Source: Bacteroidota bacterium
GTDB lineage: Bacteria > Bacteroidota > Bacteroidia > Chitinophagales > Chitinophagaceae
Reading direction: 5' to 3'
Length of the DNA: 64,000 nucleotides
NCBI GenBank assembly: GCA_018266575.1
Contig: JAFEAE010000014.1
Coordinates: 62,001-126,000 of the forward strand
Positions 25,697-31,853 of this stretch are shown piece after piece (the first letter of the stretch is position 1; the number at the start of each line of letters is the position of its first letter). Position numbers and translations under genes: made by a program. The notes beneath the pieces are model-generated. The model searched no databases, was not told the origin of the DNA, and was given only the letters and a program-made list of their open reading frames with translations.

Positions 25697-26353
25697 TTAG
25701 AAAATTGATTGTTGCATTGTTTGCTCTTTGAATCGTTTACAAGCTGCATCGTAATAATCTTTGTCAATTTCACATCCTACAAAATCAAATCCCATTTGAT
25801 GTGCAGCGATTGCGCTACTTCCAGAACCGAGATGAGTATCTAAAATTTTATCTCCTTCATTAGCATAATTTTTTAAAAGCCATTTGTATAATTTGATAGG
25901 TTTTTGGGTTGGGTGTATTCTTTCTTCTTTGTTTTTCATATCATATTGAATCATTCCGTTCCATGTTATTTTTACTTTTCTAACTGATTCCGTAAAACTT
26001 TGATAAGCTATCTCCCCGTCAGAAAAATCATTATCCCCATTGTCTTTATCCCAAAAAATCCTCCCGCTGCCAAGCTTATATTGAATTTTGTAATAATTTA
26101 AACCCCAAATAATATGATTTTTTGACACCCGAATTAATTCATTAAAATATTCTTCGCTTGGCGTACAATCATCCCATTTTATTTTGTATCCATTTCTTAA
26201 TGCGGCACTATTGCCATGTAATTTTTTTTCTTCAGAATAAACATTCCCTGCATTTATACCATATGGTGGGTCAACAATAGCCAAATCAAATGCTTTATCA
26301 AGCAATGTTGCCATGTATTTCATGCAATCAATATGTAATAATTCTACTGCCAT
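25697..26353 (-). CDS. Phage DNA methyltransferase (N6-adenine or N4-cytosine)
   Basis: A 218-residue amino-methyltransferase with the catalytic DPPYG at 28-32, the HPTQKP segment at 147-152 and the SAM-binding DTHLGSGSSAIA at 172-183, the order of a beta-class (DPPY first) enzyme. It would methylate an exocyclic amino group in DNA, most likely adenine N6. No restriction gene is adjacent, so it is an orphan enzyme likely used to evade host restriction or to regulate replication. Target sequence is unknown. Confidence 0.88.
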   Translation of the reverse strand: MAVELLHIDCMKYMATLLDKAFDLAIVDPPYGINAGNVYSEEKKLHGNSAALRNGYKIKWDDCTPSEEYFNELIRVSKNHIIWGLNYYKIQYKLGSGRIFWDKDNGDNDFSDGEIAYQSFTESVRKVKITWNGMIQYDMKNKEERIHPTQKPIKLYKWLLKNYANEGDKILDTHLGSGSSAIAAHQMGFDFVGCEIDKDYYDAACKRFKEQTMQQSIF

Positions 26354-26593
26354 CTATTTTGCCAGTTGTAAAAGTTTTAACCGTTGACTTACCGAGTTCT
26401 GAAAATATTCCCCTGCATGTTCCCACAGTATTATTCCTTCTTCATGTCCTATATAAACCCCACTATCATTTTTAATTAGTGAAGTGATGTAATACACTTC
26501 TGAATGAGGGGTACGTTTAACTTGAATAGAAGGATTGAATTCTATTTTGTTATTGTGATCTTTTAAAAGGGATATGATTTCGGTTGAGGTCAT
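26354..26593 (-). CDS. Small phage protein, unknown
   Basis: A 79-residue protein (MTSTEIISLLKDHNNKIEFN...). It has a strand-rich middle (SEVYYITSLIKNDSGVYIG) and ends LLQLAK. It lies between the methyltransferase and the HNH-like gene with four-base overlap to the latter. No family is recognised. Confidence 0.5.
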   Translation of the reverse strand: MTSTEIISLLKDHNNKIEFNPSIQVKRTPHSEVYYITSLIKNDSGVYIGHEEGIILWEHAGEYFQNSVSQRLKLLQLAK

Positions 26594-26994
26594 TTTTTCA
26601 AAAGTTGTTTTTCAATTTCTTTAGTTCGCTTATACGTGTACGGTAGTTTCGTAACATCAGTTTCAGCCTGAACATGATGATCGGAGCAAAGCACAATTAT
26701 GTTTTCATGGATATGTCTAAACTCCGGATAAAGCCTTTTGGGTAATGCGTGATGAAAAAATAAATTCAGCGGCTTGTTTCCTAAATGCTTGTTACACTCT
26801 TCGCACTTGTGAGGGCAACTGTTCCAGTGTTCGAGATAAAATTCTTTGTCTAGGTTTTTTAGTTCTGCGTTTTCCTTGATTTCTTTTTTCTTCTTCTCTG
26901 AAACTTTTGCTATTGGCTTCGGCTGTTTCTTTGGTTCCGGTTCACGAAGCCCTAAAAGCATTTCCCGGCGTTTTATAAGGTATTGTGATTCCAT
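26590..26994 (-). CDS. Putative HNH-type nuclease or recombination accessory protein
   Basis: A 134-residue protein starting at ATG 26994, five bases after the stop of the preceding gene. After a basic linker (PKPIAKVSEKKKKEIKEN) it shows two Cys pairs (CPHKCEEC), then LFFHHALPKRLYPEF, NIIVLCSDHHVQAE, the layout of an HNH core (HH, N, C..HH). It lies in the recombination block beside the NinB-like gene, as lambda NinG does. The Cys spacing is unusual but the HH and N residues are present. Confidence 0.7.
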   Translation of the reverse strand: MESQYLIKRREMLLGLREPEPKKQPKPIAKVSEKKKKEIKENAELKNLDKEFYLEHWNSCPHKCEECNKHLGNKPLNLFFHHALPKRLYPEFRHIHENIIVLCSDHHVQAETDVTKLPYTYKRTKEIEKQLLKK

Positions 26995-26998
26995 AAGG

Positions 26999-27469
26999 TT
27001 AAACTGTTTCCGGTTGAACAATGGTTGCATTAACATCGTTATCGTAATCGGCGAACATTACAAGACTCTCATTGGGCAATGGAATTGCAATTGATAAATA
27101 AGCCGCCGCCCATCGTATTACCTCGTCTACAAACTCATTAAATTGAACTGTGGTTAATTTCTGTGTGCTTCCTGCGATCTCAATTGTTTCATCAGTGTTT
27201 TGATTCACTATTTTTTTCTTCAGGAATAAATGCTTTAAAACCTCGTGAGCATCTTCGGGTGTTTTTACTTCATTGTACCCGGCATGATTTAATCCTTCCT
27301 GAACCATTGGTAAAAGACAGCCCCAGTAATATTTGTTCTGCTGCACCGATCTTTTTTTAATTGATTTCAGAGTAAGCAGATACTTGCCATCTTTCAAAGA
27401 GTGAAAGGTTTCAGCAAGTTTTTTCCGATTTATTATTGCTCCGTTTTCGATATGTATGATTTGTTCCAT
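26999..27469 (-). CDS. NinB-like recombination protein
   Basis: A 156-residue protein starting at ATG 27469, whose first base is shared with the preceding stop (TAATG). It shows the NinB layout: SIKKRSVQQNKYYWGCLLPM, then HLFLKKKIV and FNEFVDEVIRWAAAYLSIAIP. NinB assists phage recombination in lambda, with ssDNA binding reported. The neighbours are a nuclease and an annealing protein, which supports the call. Overall similarity is judged by eye. Confidence 0.7.
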   Translation of the reverse strand: MEQIIHIENGAIINRKKLAETFHSLKDGKYLLTLKSIKKRSVQQNKYYWGCLLPMVQEGLNHAGYNEVKTPEDAHEVLKHLFLKKKIVNQNTDETIEIAGSTQKLTTVQFNEFVDEVIRWAAAYLSIAIPLPNESLVMFADYDNDVNATIVQPETV

Positions 27470-28305
27470 TAGTAAAGCCATCCTGGTTTTTCTGCAATAA
27501 AATCACCATGAAAACGATCACTCCAAAAATCGTAGCTCTCGTTCCATTTATCCTCTAAAATGCACTCGTTGAATTTGTCGAGAAGTTTATCATATTCATT
27601 CATTCCATGCTCAATTAAATGCGGGTGAAGTTTGTGAACAGATGTGCCGCCAAGTTTGTCAACTGCGATAATGTAATAATCTCTTATGCCGCCAAGTGCG
27701 TATAAATACATTGCCGCTTGCAGATAATAATTCATGGAGATTATTTCCCGTTGAAACTTTTTTGTTTCTGCATCAGCGCAGGTTTTAAGATCAAATACAA
27801 CTCTTTCGCTACAGCCATCTACATAACCCTTGAACTTGAAATTTTTAAATTCCCATTCGACAGGTTTTTCTCTTTCGAAACATTGATTCAAAACCCATCC
27901 TGAGGCCCTGTTAAAGCGAACCTGGTCGGCAACAATTTTAGCATGTATGTATTGTTGCGGCTCGATAATAATGCGATCACCGGCTTGCGCTTCCTGATCG
28001 GCCCACCATTCTTTGTATTGCTTTGTTGCACGAGGCTTCGCGCCGCCGATGTTGTTGCATATATCCGTATCATCAATTGCCAGATACCTGTTAGGAAAAT
28101 CTTCCGGCTCTAAAACAAGGCAGTGAACCATTGCGCCATATATCATGGCATCGGTTTGCTCTTTGCGTTTTAGTTTGTATTCGATAAAGGATTTTGGCGA
28201 ATCTTTAAACTGCGATAGCGATGAATATGAAAGATGACTTTCGCCTTTTAAAAGATTTGAAACAATAACCTCAATAAGATCATTATCCGTTAACAACGCT
28301 TCCAT
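27469..28305 (-). CDS. Phage RecB-type exonuclease
   Basis: A 278-residue PDDEXK nuclease. The catalytic set is visible in order: H61 in GAMVHCLVLEPE, D163 in KGYVDG, D172-L-K174 in VVFDLKTCAD, and Q196...Y200 in YYLQAAMYLYALGG. This order matches the RecE/YqaJ-like phage exonucleases. It degrades one strand of dsDNA ends to create a substrate for the annealing protein encoded just upstream. Start overlaps the upstream gene by 23 bases. Confidence 0.87.
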   Translation of the reverse strand: MEALLTDNDLIEVIVSNLLKGESHLSYSSLSQFKDSPKSFIEYKLKRKEQTDAMIYGAMVHCLVLEPEDFPNRYLAIDDTDICNNIGGAKPRATKQYKEWWADQEAQAGDRIIIEPQQYIHAKIVADQVRFNRASGWVLNQCFEREKPVEWEFKNFKFKGYVDGCSERVVFDLKTCADAETKKFQREIISMNYYLQAAMYLYALGGIRDYYIIAVDKLGGTSVHKLHPHLIEHGMNEYDKLLDKFNECILEDKWNESYDFWSDRFHGDFIAEKPGWLY

Positions 28306-28990
28306 TTAATTGCATTTTTTTGATTTCTTCTTTGCGTTTATTTAAGAGTTGCATGAACTCCGGGTTTGAATGATATTCTTTATTGGTGTTGAATATCTCG
28401 GTGAGTTTTGCCTGTTCCTCAGTTGATTCAATCACAGATTTTAGTTCATCAGGAATAGCCACTTTTTCAAATTTCTTTTCCTGCATCGGAGCGTAATTCA
28501 TTTCATCTTTGCGGTTCAAATCCTTACCGAATATTTTGCCGAATTTTTCAGCAGCATCTTTAAAGGCGTAACTTTCGGCAGCAGGAGCAGCCATTTGAAC
28601 GGCAGCCGTTGTAACTTGTGTGAAATCGGTTGCTGCTGCCCCCTGCTTAGTCTGAATCGGCGAAGCGCCTATGCCATCCTGCCAATCCCATTCACCGGTT
28701 ATAGGGTCTAAAACAAAGAGGCGCACAGCAACAACAACACTATTTGCAACAACCTGGCATGATTTTATTTCCACTCTCCATTTTGTAAATATTGAAGTGA
28801 GCAAATATTCTACTGTTGCAATGGATAAATATTTTGCATTATTTGCGAACTTGTTTTCTTTTACCCATTCGGCTTTGGGAGCGCAATTCAGAAGTTTGTT
28901 TAAGTCGTTGAACTTCGAAGCGAGTTCAATGTTTGCATAGAGATCATCTATTTTAGGAAGTGATCTTTTTTGAATCTGATTATTATCCAT
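28283..28990 (-). CDS. Putative phage single-strand annealing protein
   Basis: A 235-residue protein with the block WDWQDGIGASPIQTKQGAAATD, then AAVQMAAPAAESYAFKDAAE and FGKIFGKDLNRKDE, a pattern like Rad52/Sak-type ssDNA-annealing proteins (the GxxFGxDLNR element). It would bind ssDNA and promote annealing in phage recombination. It is immediately upstream of the RecB-type exonuclease gene, the expected partner. Which superfamily (Rad52, Redbeta/RecT, Erf) it belongs to cannot be settled by eye. Confidence 0.75.
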   Translation of the reverse strand: MDNNQIQKRSLPKIDDLYANIELASKFNDLNKLLNCAPKAEWVKENKFANNAKYLSIATVEYLLTSIFTKWRVEIKSCQVVANSVVVAVRLFVLDPITGEWDWQDGIGASPIQTKQGAAATDFTQVTTAAVQMAAPAAESYAFKDAAEKFGKIFGKDLNRKDEMNYAPMQEKKFEKVAIPDELKSVIESTEEQAKLTEIFNTNKEYHSNPEFMQLLNKRKEEIKKMQLNGSVVNG

Positions 28991-29018
28991 AACTTTGCTT
29001 TTTATTTTAGTTTTTATT

Positions 29019-29043
29019 TAAGCCAGTTTTTACCGAACTGGCT
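29019..29043 (-). other. Intercistronic hairpin before annealing-protein gene
   Basis: AAGCCAGTT and AACTGGCTT form a perfect 9-bp stem with a 7-base loop. It lies 29 bases upstream of the ATG at 28990 on the minus strand. The run after it on that strand is A-rich, not T-rich, so it is not a standard terminator there. It may regulate message stability or expression of the recombination genes. Confidence 0.65.
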
Positions 29044-29050
29044 TTTCTCT

Positions 29051-29254
29051 TTAATGATTTCTTTTTCTTCCGGGCTTGCGGCTGATATTTACTTTTATTG
29101 CTTCTTCGGTAACAATTATTCCGTCTATAACTTCATCATCACGTAAGCGGATGTTTTGTTTGATGGCTGGTAAAAGTTCATCCCATGAAATTTCAATTGC
29201 GGTTCCTGCGATATTTTTAATATCTGTTCCTGGTGCTGTTAATTGAATTTGCAT
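29051..29254 (-). CDS. Small phage protein, unknown
   Basis: A 67-residue protein beginning MQIQLTAPGTDIKNIAGTAI and ending in a basic tail (KVNISRKPGRKRNH). The centre reads ISWDELLPAIKQNIRLRDDEV. It lies directly upstream of a strong hairpin. No family is recognised. Confidence 0.5.
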   Translation of the reverse strand: MQIQLTAPGTDIKNIAGTAIEISWDELLPAIKQNIRLRDDEVIDGIIVTEEAIKVNISRKPGRKRNH

Positions 29255-29260
29255 TATGGT

Positions 29261-29539
29261 TTAGTTTAATTCTTTCTCGATAATTACATATCTCCTGATA
29301 CTGTCTTTATAATCCCTAATAACATCAACAGGATGTCCGATCATGTTATATGGTTGTTTTAAAAATGGCATAATTATTATCGTGTCTTTATGCTGATCGA
29401 TTCCGCACCATCCTTGTGATCTCGAATAAAAACCCGGTTCTTGCCAGACTTCACCTTCATAAGTTTTATAAATCAGTCCACCATCTTTTTTGCAAGAGAA
29501 TAGCAAGAAGATTATTAGTATAAGGATGATCGATTTCAT
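29261..29539 (-). CDS. Small phage lipoprotein
   Basis: A 92-residue protein beginning MKSIILILIIFLLFSCKKDG, with a lipoprotein signal peptide and lipobox LFSC (Cys at residue 16). The ATG at 29539 is chosen because it places the lipobox correctly. The longer frame is rejected. The mature part is small and has a Trp/Cys pair (GWCGID). Phage lipoproteins on the host envelope often give superinfection exclusion. No family is recognised, so this is inferred. Confidence 0.65.
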   Translation of the reverse strand: MKSIILILIIFLLFSCKKDGGLIYKTYEGEVWQEPGFYSRSQGWCGIDQHKDTIIIMPFLKQPYNMIGHPVDVIRDYKDSIRRYVIIEKELN

Positions 29540-29558
29540 TTTAAAAGGTTTTTTTATG

Positions 29559-29586
29559 ATGTCCGGCATGAGAACACACCGGACAT
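29559..29586 (-). other. Intercistronic hairpin before lipoprotein gene
   Basis: ATGTCCGG and CCGGACAT form a perfect 8-bp stem around a 12-base loop. It ends 20 bases upstream of the start of the lipoprotein gene. The following stretch on the minus strand is CATAAAAAAACC, with no T-run. Confidence 0.6.
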
Positions 29587-29622
29587 TGATTGTATATAAG
29601 GCTCAAGTACTAAGATTCTTTT

Positions 29623-30105
29623 TTAAAAAGGCAAATCATCAATTTCCGCGTATGCATCAGAAGCTTGTTCATCAGGTAATGGTTCTTTGCCTTCAATAAT
29701 TAATAAATCATTGATATGCTTTTTAACTCCTTTGTCTGCATATTTCTTTTTAAAAAAAAGAATATCTTCTTTCCGCGAAACTCTGTAATCAATGCCTTCT
29801 TTATTAATAATAACATAGCCACGATCTGTACTAACGCTAATATCTATGCGAGAATAAACAGAACTTGCGCCAGTTTCATAAACTCTGTACCTGAAAACAA
29901 AATCATCAGTATCGCTTGAATCTTCAACATCTAAATCATCTAATGATAATTTTTCTATCAAAGGATATTTCACCGTCATATCAATATCACTTTTCTTCAA
30001 ATCTCTTTTCAAGTCGATGCCATGAAGCCATAACCCAATTGAGCCGCCAACATGGCTTTCAGGATGTTTATCTTGAAACTGTTTTATAATTTGTAAAAAT
30101 TCCAT
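29623..30105 (-). CDS. Small phage nucleotidyltransferase-like protein
   Basis: A 160-residue protein with the nucleotidyltransferase core: GGS at 20-22, D40 and D42 in KKSDIDMTV, and a third acid D88 in YSRIDIS. These make a plausible Pol-beta-type triad. The C-terminal part (KEDILFFKKKYADKGVKKHI, NDLLIIEG) is helical and follows the usual pattern. Substrate is unknown. Such folds occur in tRNA-, protein- or toxin-modifying enzymes. It lies next to two structured RNAs, which may be coincidence. Confidence 0.65.
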   Translation of the reverse strand: MEFLQIIKQFQDKHPESHVGGSIGLWLHGIDLKRDLKKSDIDMTVKYPLIEKLSLDDLDVEDSSDTDDFVFRYRVYETGASSVYSRIDISVSTDRGYVIINKEGIDYRVSRKEDILFFKKKYADKGVKKHINDLLIIEGKEPLPDEQASDAYAEIDDLPF

Positions 30106-30122
30106 TTGATAACTTTTTAAAA

Positions 30123-30148
30123 ACCCGCCGCTATGAATAGAAGCGGGT
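30123..30148 (-). terminator. Hairpin with T-run upstream of nucleotidyltransferase gene
   Basis: On the minus strand ACCCGC pairs with GCGGGT around a 14-base loop (with inner CGCT/AGCG pairs) and is followed by TTTTT. This is a good intrinsic terminator for RNAs coming from the right. It ends 18 bases before the start of the 29623-30105 gene, so it may terminate the RNA elements or attenuate the next gene. Confidence 0.65.
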
Positions 30149-30183
30149 GCTAATAATTGCTTGCCATGTGAAAAAAGTTTGCC

Positions 30184-30258
30184 CGTGAAATCTCTTGCTT
30201 TCGCATTGTAGGCGTGGCATGAACGCCTCGTTGTTCGATATAAAATCTACTTTTCACG
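30184..30258 (-). ncRNA. Structured RNA candidate closed by CGTGAAA/TTTCACG
   Basis: The ends of this 75-base stretch pair as a perfect 7-bp stem (CGTGAAA with TTTCACG). Inside are a 6-bp hairpin AGGCGT/ACGCCT with a 7-base loop (30210-30228) and a short hairpin TGC-GAAA-GCA with a GNRA loop (30196-30205). A three-way junction is therefore possible. No known family is assigned. It begins two bases past the end of the tRNA-like element, so both may come from one transcript. Confidence 0.45.
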
Positions 30259-30259
30259 T

Positions 30260-30367
30260 CGCCCGGATTGCAGGAATTGCACCTGCTCTTTTTTGATTTT
30301 ATTGATACTTTTATTGCGCATTATTATATCTCAAATCAAAACGTTCTACTGTTAAACTATTACGGGC
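30260..30367 (-). ncRNA. tRNA-like RNA with long anticodon-arm insertion
   Basis: The minus strand reads as a tRNA with a D arm (GTTTAACAGTAGAAC, stem GTTT/GAAC), T arm (GCAGG TGCAATT CCTGC, 5-bp stem and 7-base loop) and a G/C-rich end stem (GCCCG...CGGGC). The T loop starts TGC instead of TTC. The anticodon arm stem TTTTG/CAAAA encloses about 42 bases instead of 7. A TTG triplet in normal anticodon position would suggest Gln if the insert were removed. Two extra bases lie between T and acceptor stems, so it departs from a canonical tRNA. It could be a decayed tRNA, an intron-bearing tRNA or a tRNA mimic. Confidence 0.4.
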
Positions 30368-30398
30368 ATGTATTTTTAAAGAACTAATTTTCAAAACA

Positions 30399-30421
30399 GG
30401 GCCGGGTCATTACTCCGGCCC
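30399..30421 (-). other. Strong GC-rich hairpin after small membrane-protein gene
   Basis: GGGCCGG and CCGGCCC form a perfect 7-bp stem with a 9-base loop. On the minus strand it is followed by TGTTTTG, a partial T-run. It lies 30 bases past the stop of the 30451-30627 gene and about 30 bases before the tRNA-like element, so it may end the early transcript. Confidence 0.55.
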
Positions 30422-30450
30422 GTCAATCCTAAATCCTATGCCTCAAAATC

Positions 30451-30627
30451 TTAATTCTCGTGAATGTGATATTTTTCTAAATCGTACTCCGTTACTCCTT
30501 CATCGTTATCCATCTCTCTTTGATCGGTAATTTTTATGCTCATTACCCAAGCGAATAATACAAGTGCGATAAAACAAGCCGCAGCAAATCCGGCAATGAT
30601 CATTACGAACTTAGCCCCTGGTTCCAT
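30451..30627 (-). CDS. Small membrane protein
   Basis: A 58-residue protein (MEPGAKFVMIIAGFAAACFIAL...) with one long transmembrane helix at about 8-32, and a charged C-terminal tail (DQREMDNDEGVTEYDLEKYH). The start at 30627 overlaps the end of the small upstream ORF by 17 bases. The unusual extent of overlap suggests coupling. Function is unknown; an early membrane protein may affect host envelope or secretion. Confidence 0.6.
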   Translation of the reverse strand: MEPGAKFVMIIAGFAAACFIALVLFAWVMSIKITDQREMDNDEGVTEYDLEKYHIHEN

Positions 30628-30712
30628 TAGAAGTATCATGCTTTATAGTTTGAATGGTTATAATTACGGTTGTGATAAATGTTATCAGGGTAAGGATAAA
30701 TATAACGGTCAT
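30611..30712 (-). CDS. 33-residue membrane microprotein
   Basis: An ATG at 30712 opens 33 codons: MTVIFILTLITFITTVIITI, then QTIKHDTSNGTRG and TAA at 30611. The first 20 residues form a transmembrane helix. The ORF ends 17 bases inside the next small membrane gene. The ORF is short, so it may be chance, but the hydrophobic helix and overlap with another membrane gene support it. Confidence 0.4.
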   Translation of the reverse strand: MTVIFILTLITFITTVIITIQTIKHDTSNGTRG

Positions 30713-30724
30713 GGGTATGTGGTT

Positions 30725-31012
30725 TTAGGCTGCTTCTTTTTTGTAGTTAGAAACAACTTTATCAATATTGTTCATTGTCTGCTCGAAACGATCTGTAAAT
30801 TCCTGCTCTGTGCAGGGTTCGCATTTGATTGCATCCTGAATTGTGCTGTTAAGGAATAGTTGATCTTTTGAATAGGTGCTGATTAATGTCTGCGAGACTA
30901 AAATCACTTCTTCATTTTCTGTGATGCAGTAAGCGGAATAATCACTTTTGAAATAAGCCGGTAGCTTTAATTCAATTGTCTCAGTGGTTTGTTTAGCAAT
31001 TTTCAGTAACAT
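30725..31012 (-). CDS. Small early phage protein
   Basis: A 95-residue protein starting MLLKIAKQTTETIELKLPAY at ATG 31012. It has a strand-rich first half (YSAYCITENEEVILVSQTLI) and a helical second half (CTEQEFTDRFEQTMNNIDKV). No family is recognised. The longer frame upstream is not needed, since the start at 31012 is close to the upstream gene. Confidence 0.55.
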   Translation of the reverse strand: MLLKIAKQTTETIELKLPAYFKSDYSAYCITENEEVILVSQTLISTYSKDQLFLNSTIQDAIKCEPCTEQEFTDRFEQTMNNIDKVVSNYKKEAA

Positions 31013-31028
31013 GGCAATTTTGATTTTA

Positions 31029-31271
31029 TTAGTTATAAATGATTTCAATACCGTGAGCATATCTTTTTGCTGTCAGAGGCAAGCGGAGTTTTTCAATAGT
31101 TTCTTTTGCTGATCTTTCATAGTTGTTAAGTGATTTTTCGGACGGTTTATTTTGAAAATAATAGGTCATCCATTTTCCGCAATCGCTTACGCGAACAATC
31201 GTTGAAGAAAGTTTAAATTCACTTCTGAATTGCTCCATCACTTCATCCTGTATTTCTATTGTGTGGCTCAT
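31029..31271 (-). CDS. Small early phage protein
   Basis: An 80-residue protein (MSHTIEIQDEVMEQFRSEFK...). It has one Cys-Gly-Lys-Trp segment (DCGKWMTYYFQ) and a basic C-terminal region (KLRLPLTAKRYAHG). It overlaps the upstream gene by four bases. Function unknown. Confidence 0.55.
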   Translation of the reverse strand: MSHTIEIQDEVMEQFRSEFKLSSTIVRVSDCGKWMTYYFQNKPSEKSLNNYERSAKETIEKLRLPLTAKRYAHGIEIIYN

Positions 31272-31453
31272 GCTGGTTGAATTTTTTTAGTGAAAAATCT
31301 TTCGTGCACACTGTTCAAATCGTATAAAAATGATCCGTTCTCGCGTTTGAATAATAAGTAACCGTTTGTCCTCGCTGTCCTTAGTTTATTATCATCGGTG
31401 AAAATGGTCAGCTCTTTTATTATACCAGCCCTTACCCATGATTCTTTTTTCAT
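31268..31453 (-). CDS. Small basic early phage protein
   Basis: A 61-residue basic protein (MKKESWVRAGIIKELTIFTD...), with strands that suggest a small beta fold (GYLLFKRENGSFLYDLNS). It is the first gene downstream of the Cro-like gene by 64 bases and overlaps the next gene by four. No family is recognised. Confidence 0.55.
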   Translation of the reverse strand: MKKESWVRAGIIKELTIFTDDNKLRTARTNGYLLFKRENGSFLYDLNSVHERFFTKKIQPA

Positions 31454-31517
31454 TTTTTGTTATCTTTTTACTAAGGGGTTGTATTTATGAGGTTCAGTCG
31501 TTATTATTGCGGTTTGG

Positions 31518-31736
31518 TTACGCCCGAATTGGTTCTTCAATCAGAATTTCAGTATCCGTCAGTTTCGTTTCCCCTTTAATAACTTGTAATGCTTTAGCTG
31601 TCGTAAGAGGGCCATTGTCCTTATTGTCATCAATGAGCTTGATAACCCATTGTTCAGTAAAACCCAGTGCAAGGGCTAAGCGTAATCTTGTATCCTTGTT
31701 ATTAATTAACCTTAAAGCGCGTGATGTGAGTTTCAT
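31518..31736 (-). CDS. Cro-like regulator at the lysogeny switch
   Basis: A 72-residue protein, diverging from the repressor gene, in the position of cro. It has a helical fold with LRLALALGFTEQWVIKLIDDN and GPLTTAKALQVIKGE, which looks like an HTH with recognition helix near TEQWVIKL. It opens the early leftward operon and probably represses the repressor promoter. A predicted promoter is at 31774-31803. Confidence 0.7.
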   Translation of the reverse strand: MKLTSRALRLINNKDTRLRLALALGFTEQWVIKLIDDNKDNGPLTTAKALQVIKGETKLTDTEILIEEPIRA

Positions 31737-31773
31737 AATTTATATTTGTTCTGTACGATTGTATAAGACAAGA

Positions 31774-31837
31774 CAAATCTACAATAAAATTGAAGTTATC
31801 TCCAAATTTTTATGAAGATTTCTTCAAATTATTTTTG
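31774..31837. promoter_or_regulatory. Divergent promoters and operator of the lysogeny switch
   Basis: The minus-strand early promoter has a perfect Bacteroidota -7 box TAGATTTG (complement of 31774-31781) and TTTG about 21 bases upstream. The plus-strand repressor promoter has TATTTTTG (31830-31837), 17 bases before the ATG at 31854. The 14-base palindrome TGAAGATTTCTTCA (31813-31826) lies just upstream of that -7 box and is a good repressor or Cro operator. A half-site (TTGAAG) lies between it and the early promoter. Confidence 0.6.
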
Positions 31838-31853
31838 CAACAATGTTTCAAAA

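Noticed and set aside
30184..30258. Hammerhead or twister ribozyme
   Set aside because: The catalytic core sequences (such as CTGANGA) are absent, although GAAA occurs in a GNRA loop.
31812..31853. Upstream start for the repressor at 31812
   Set aside because: It lies inside the palindromic operator and upstream of the predicted -7 box, so ATG 31854 fits better.
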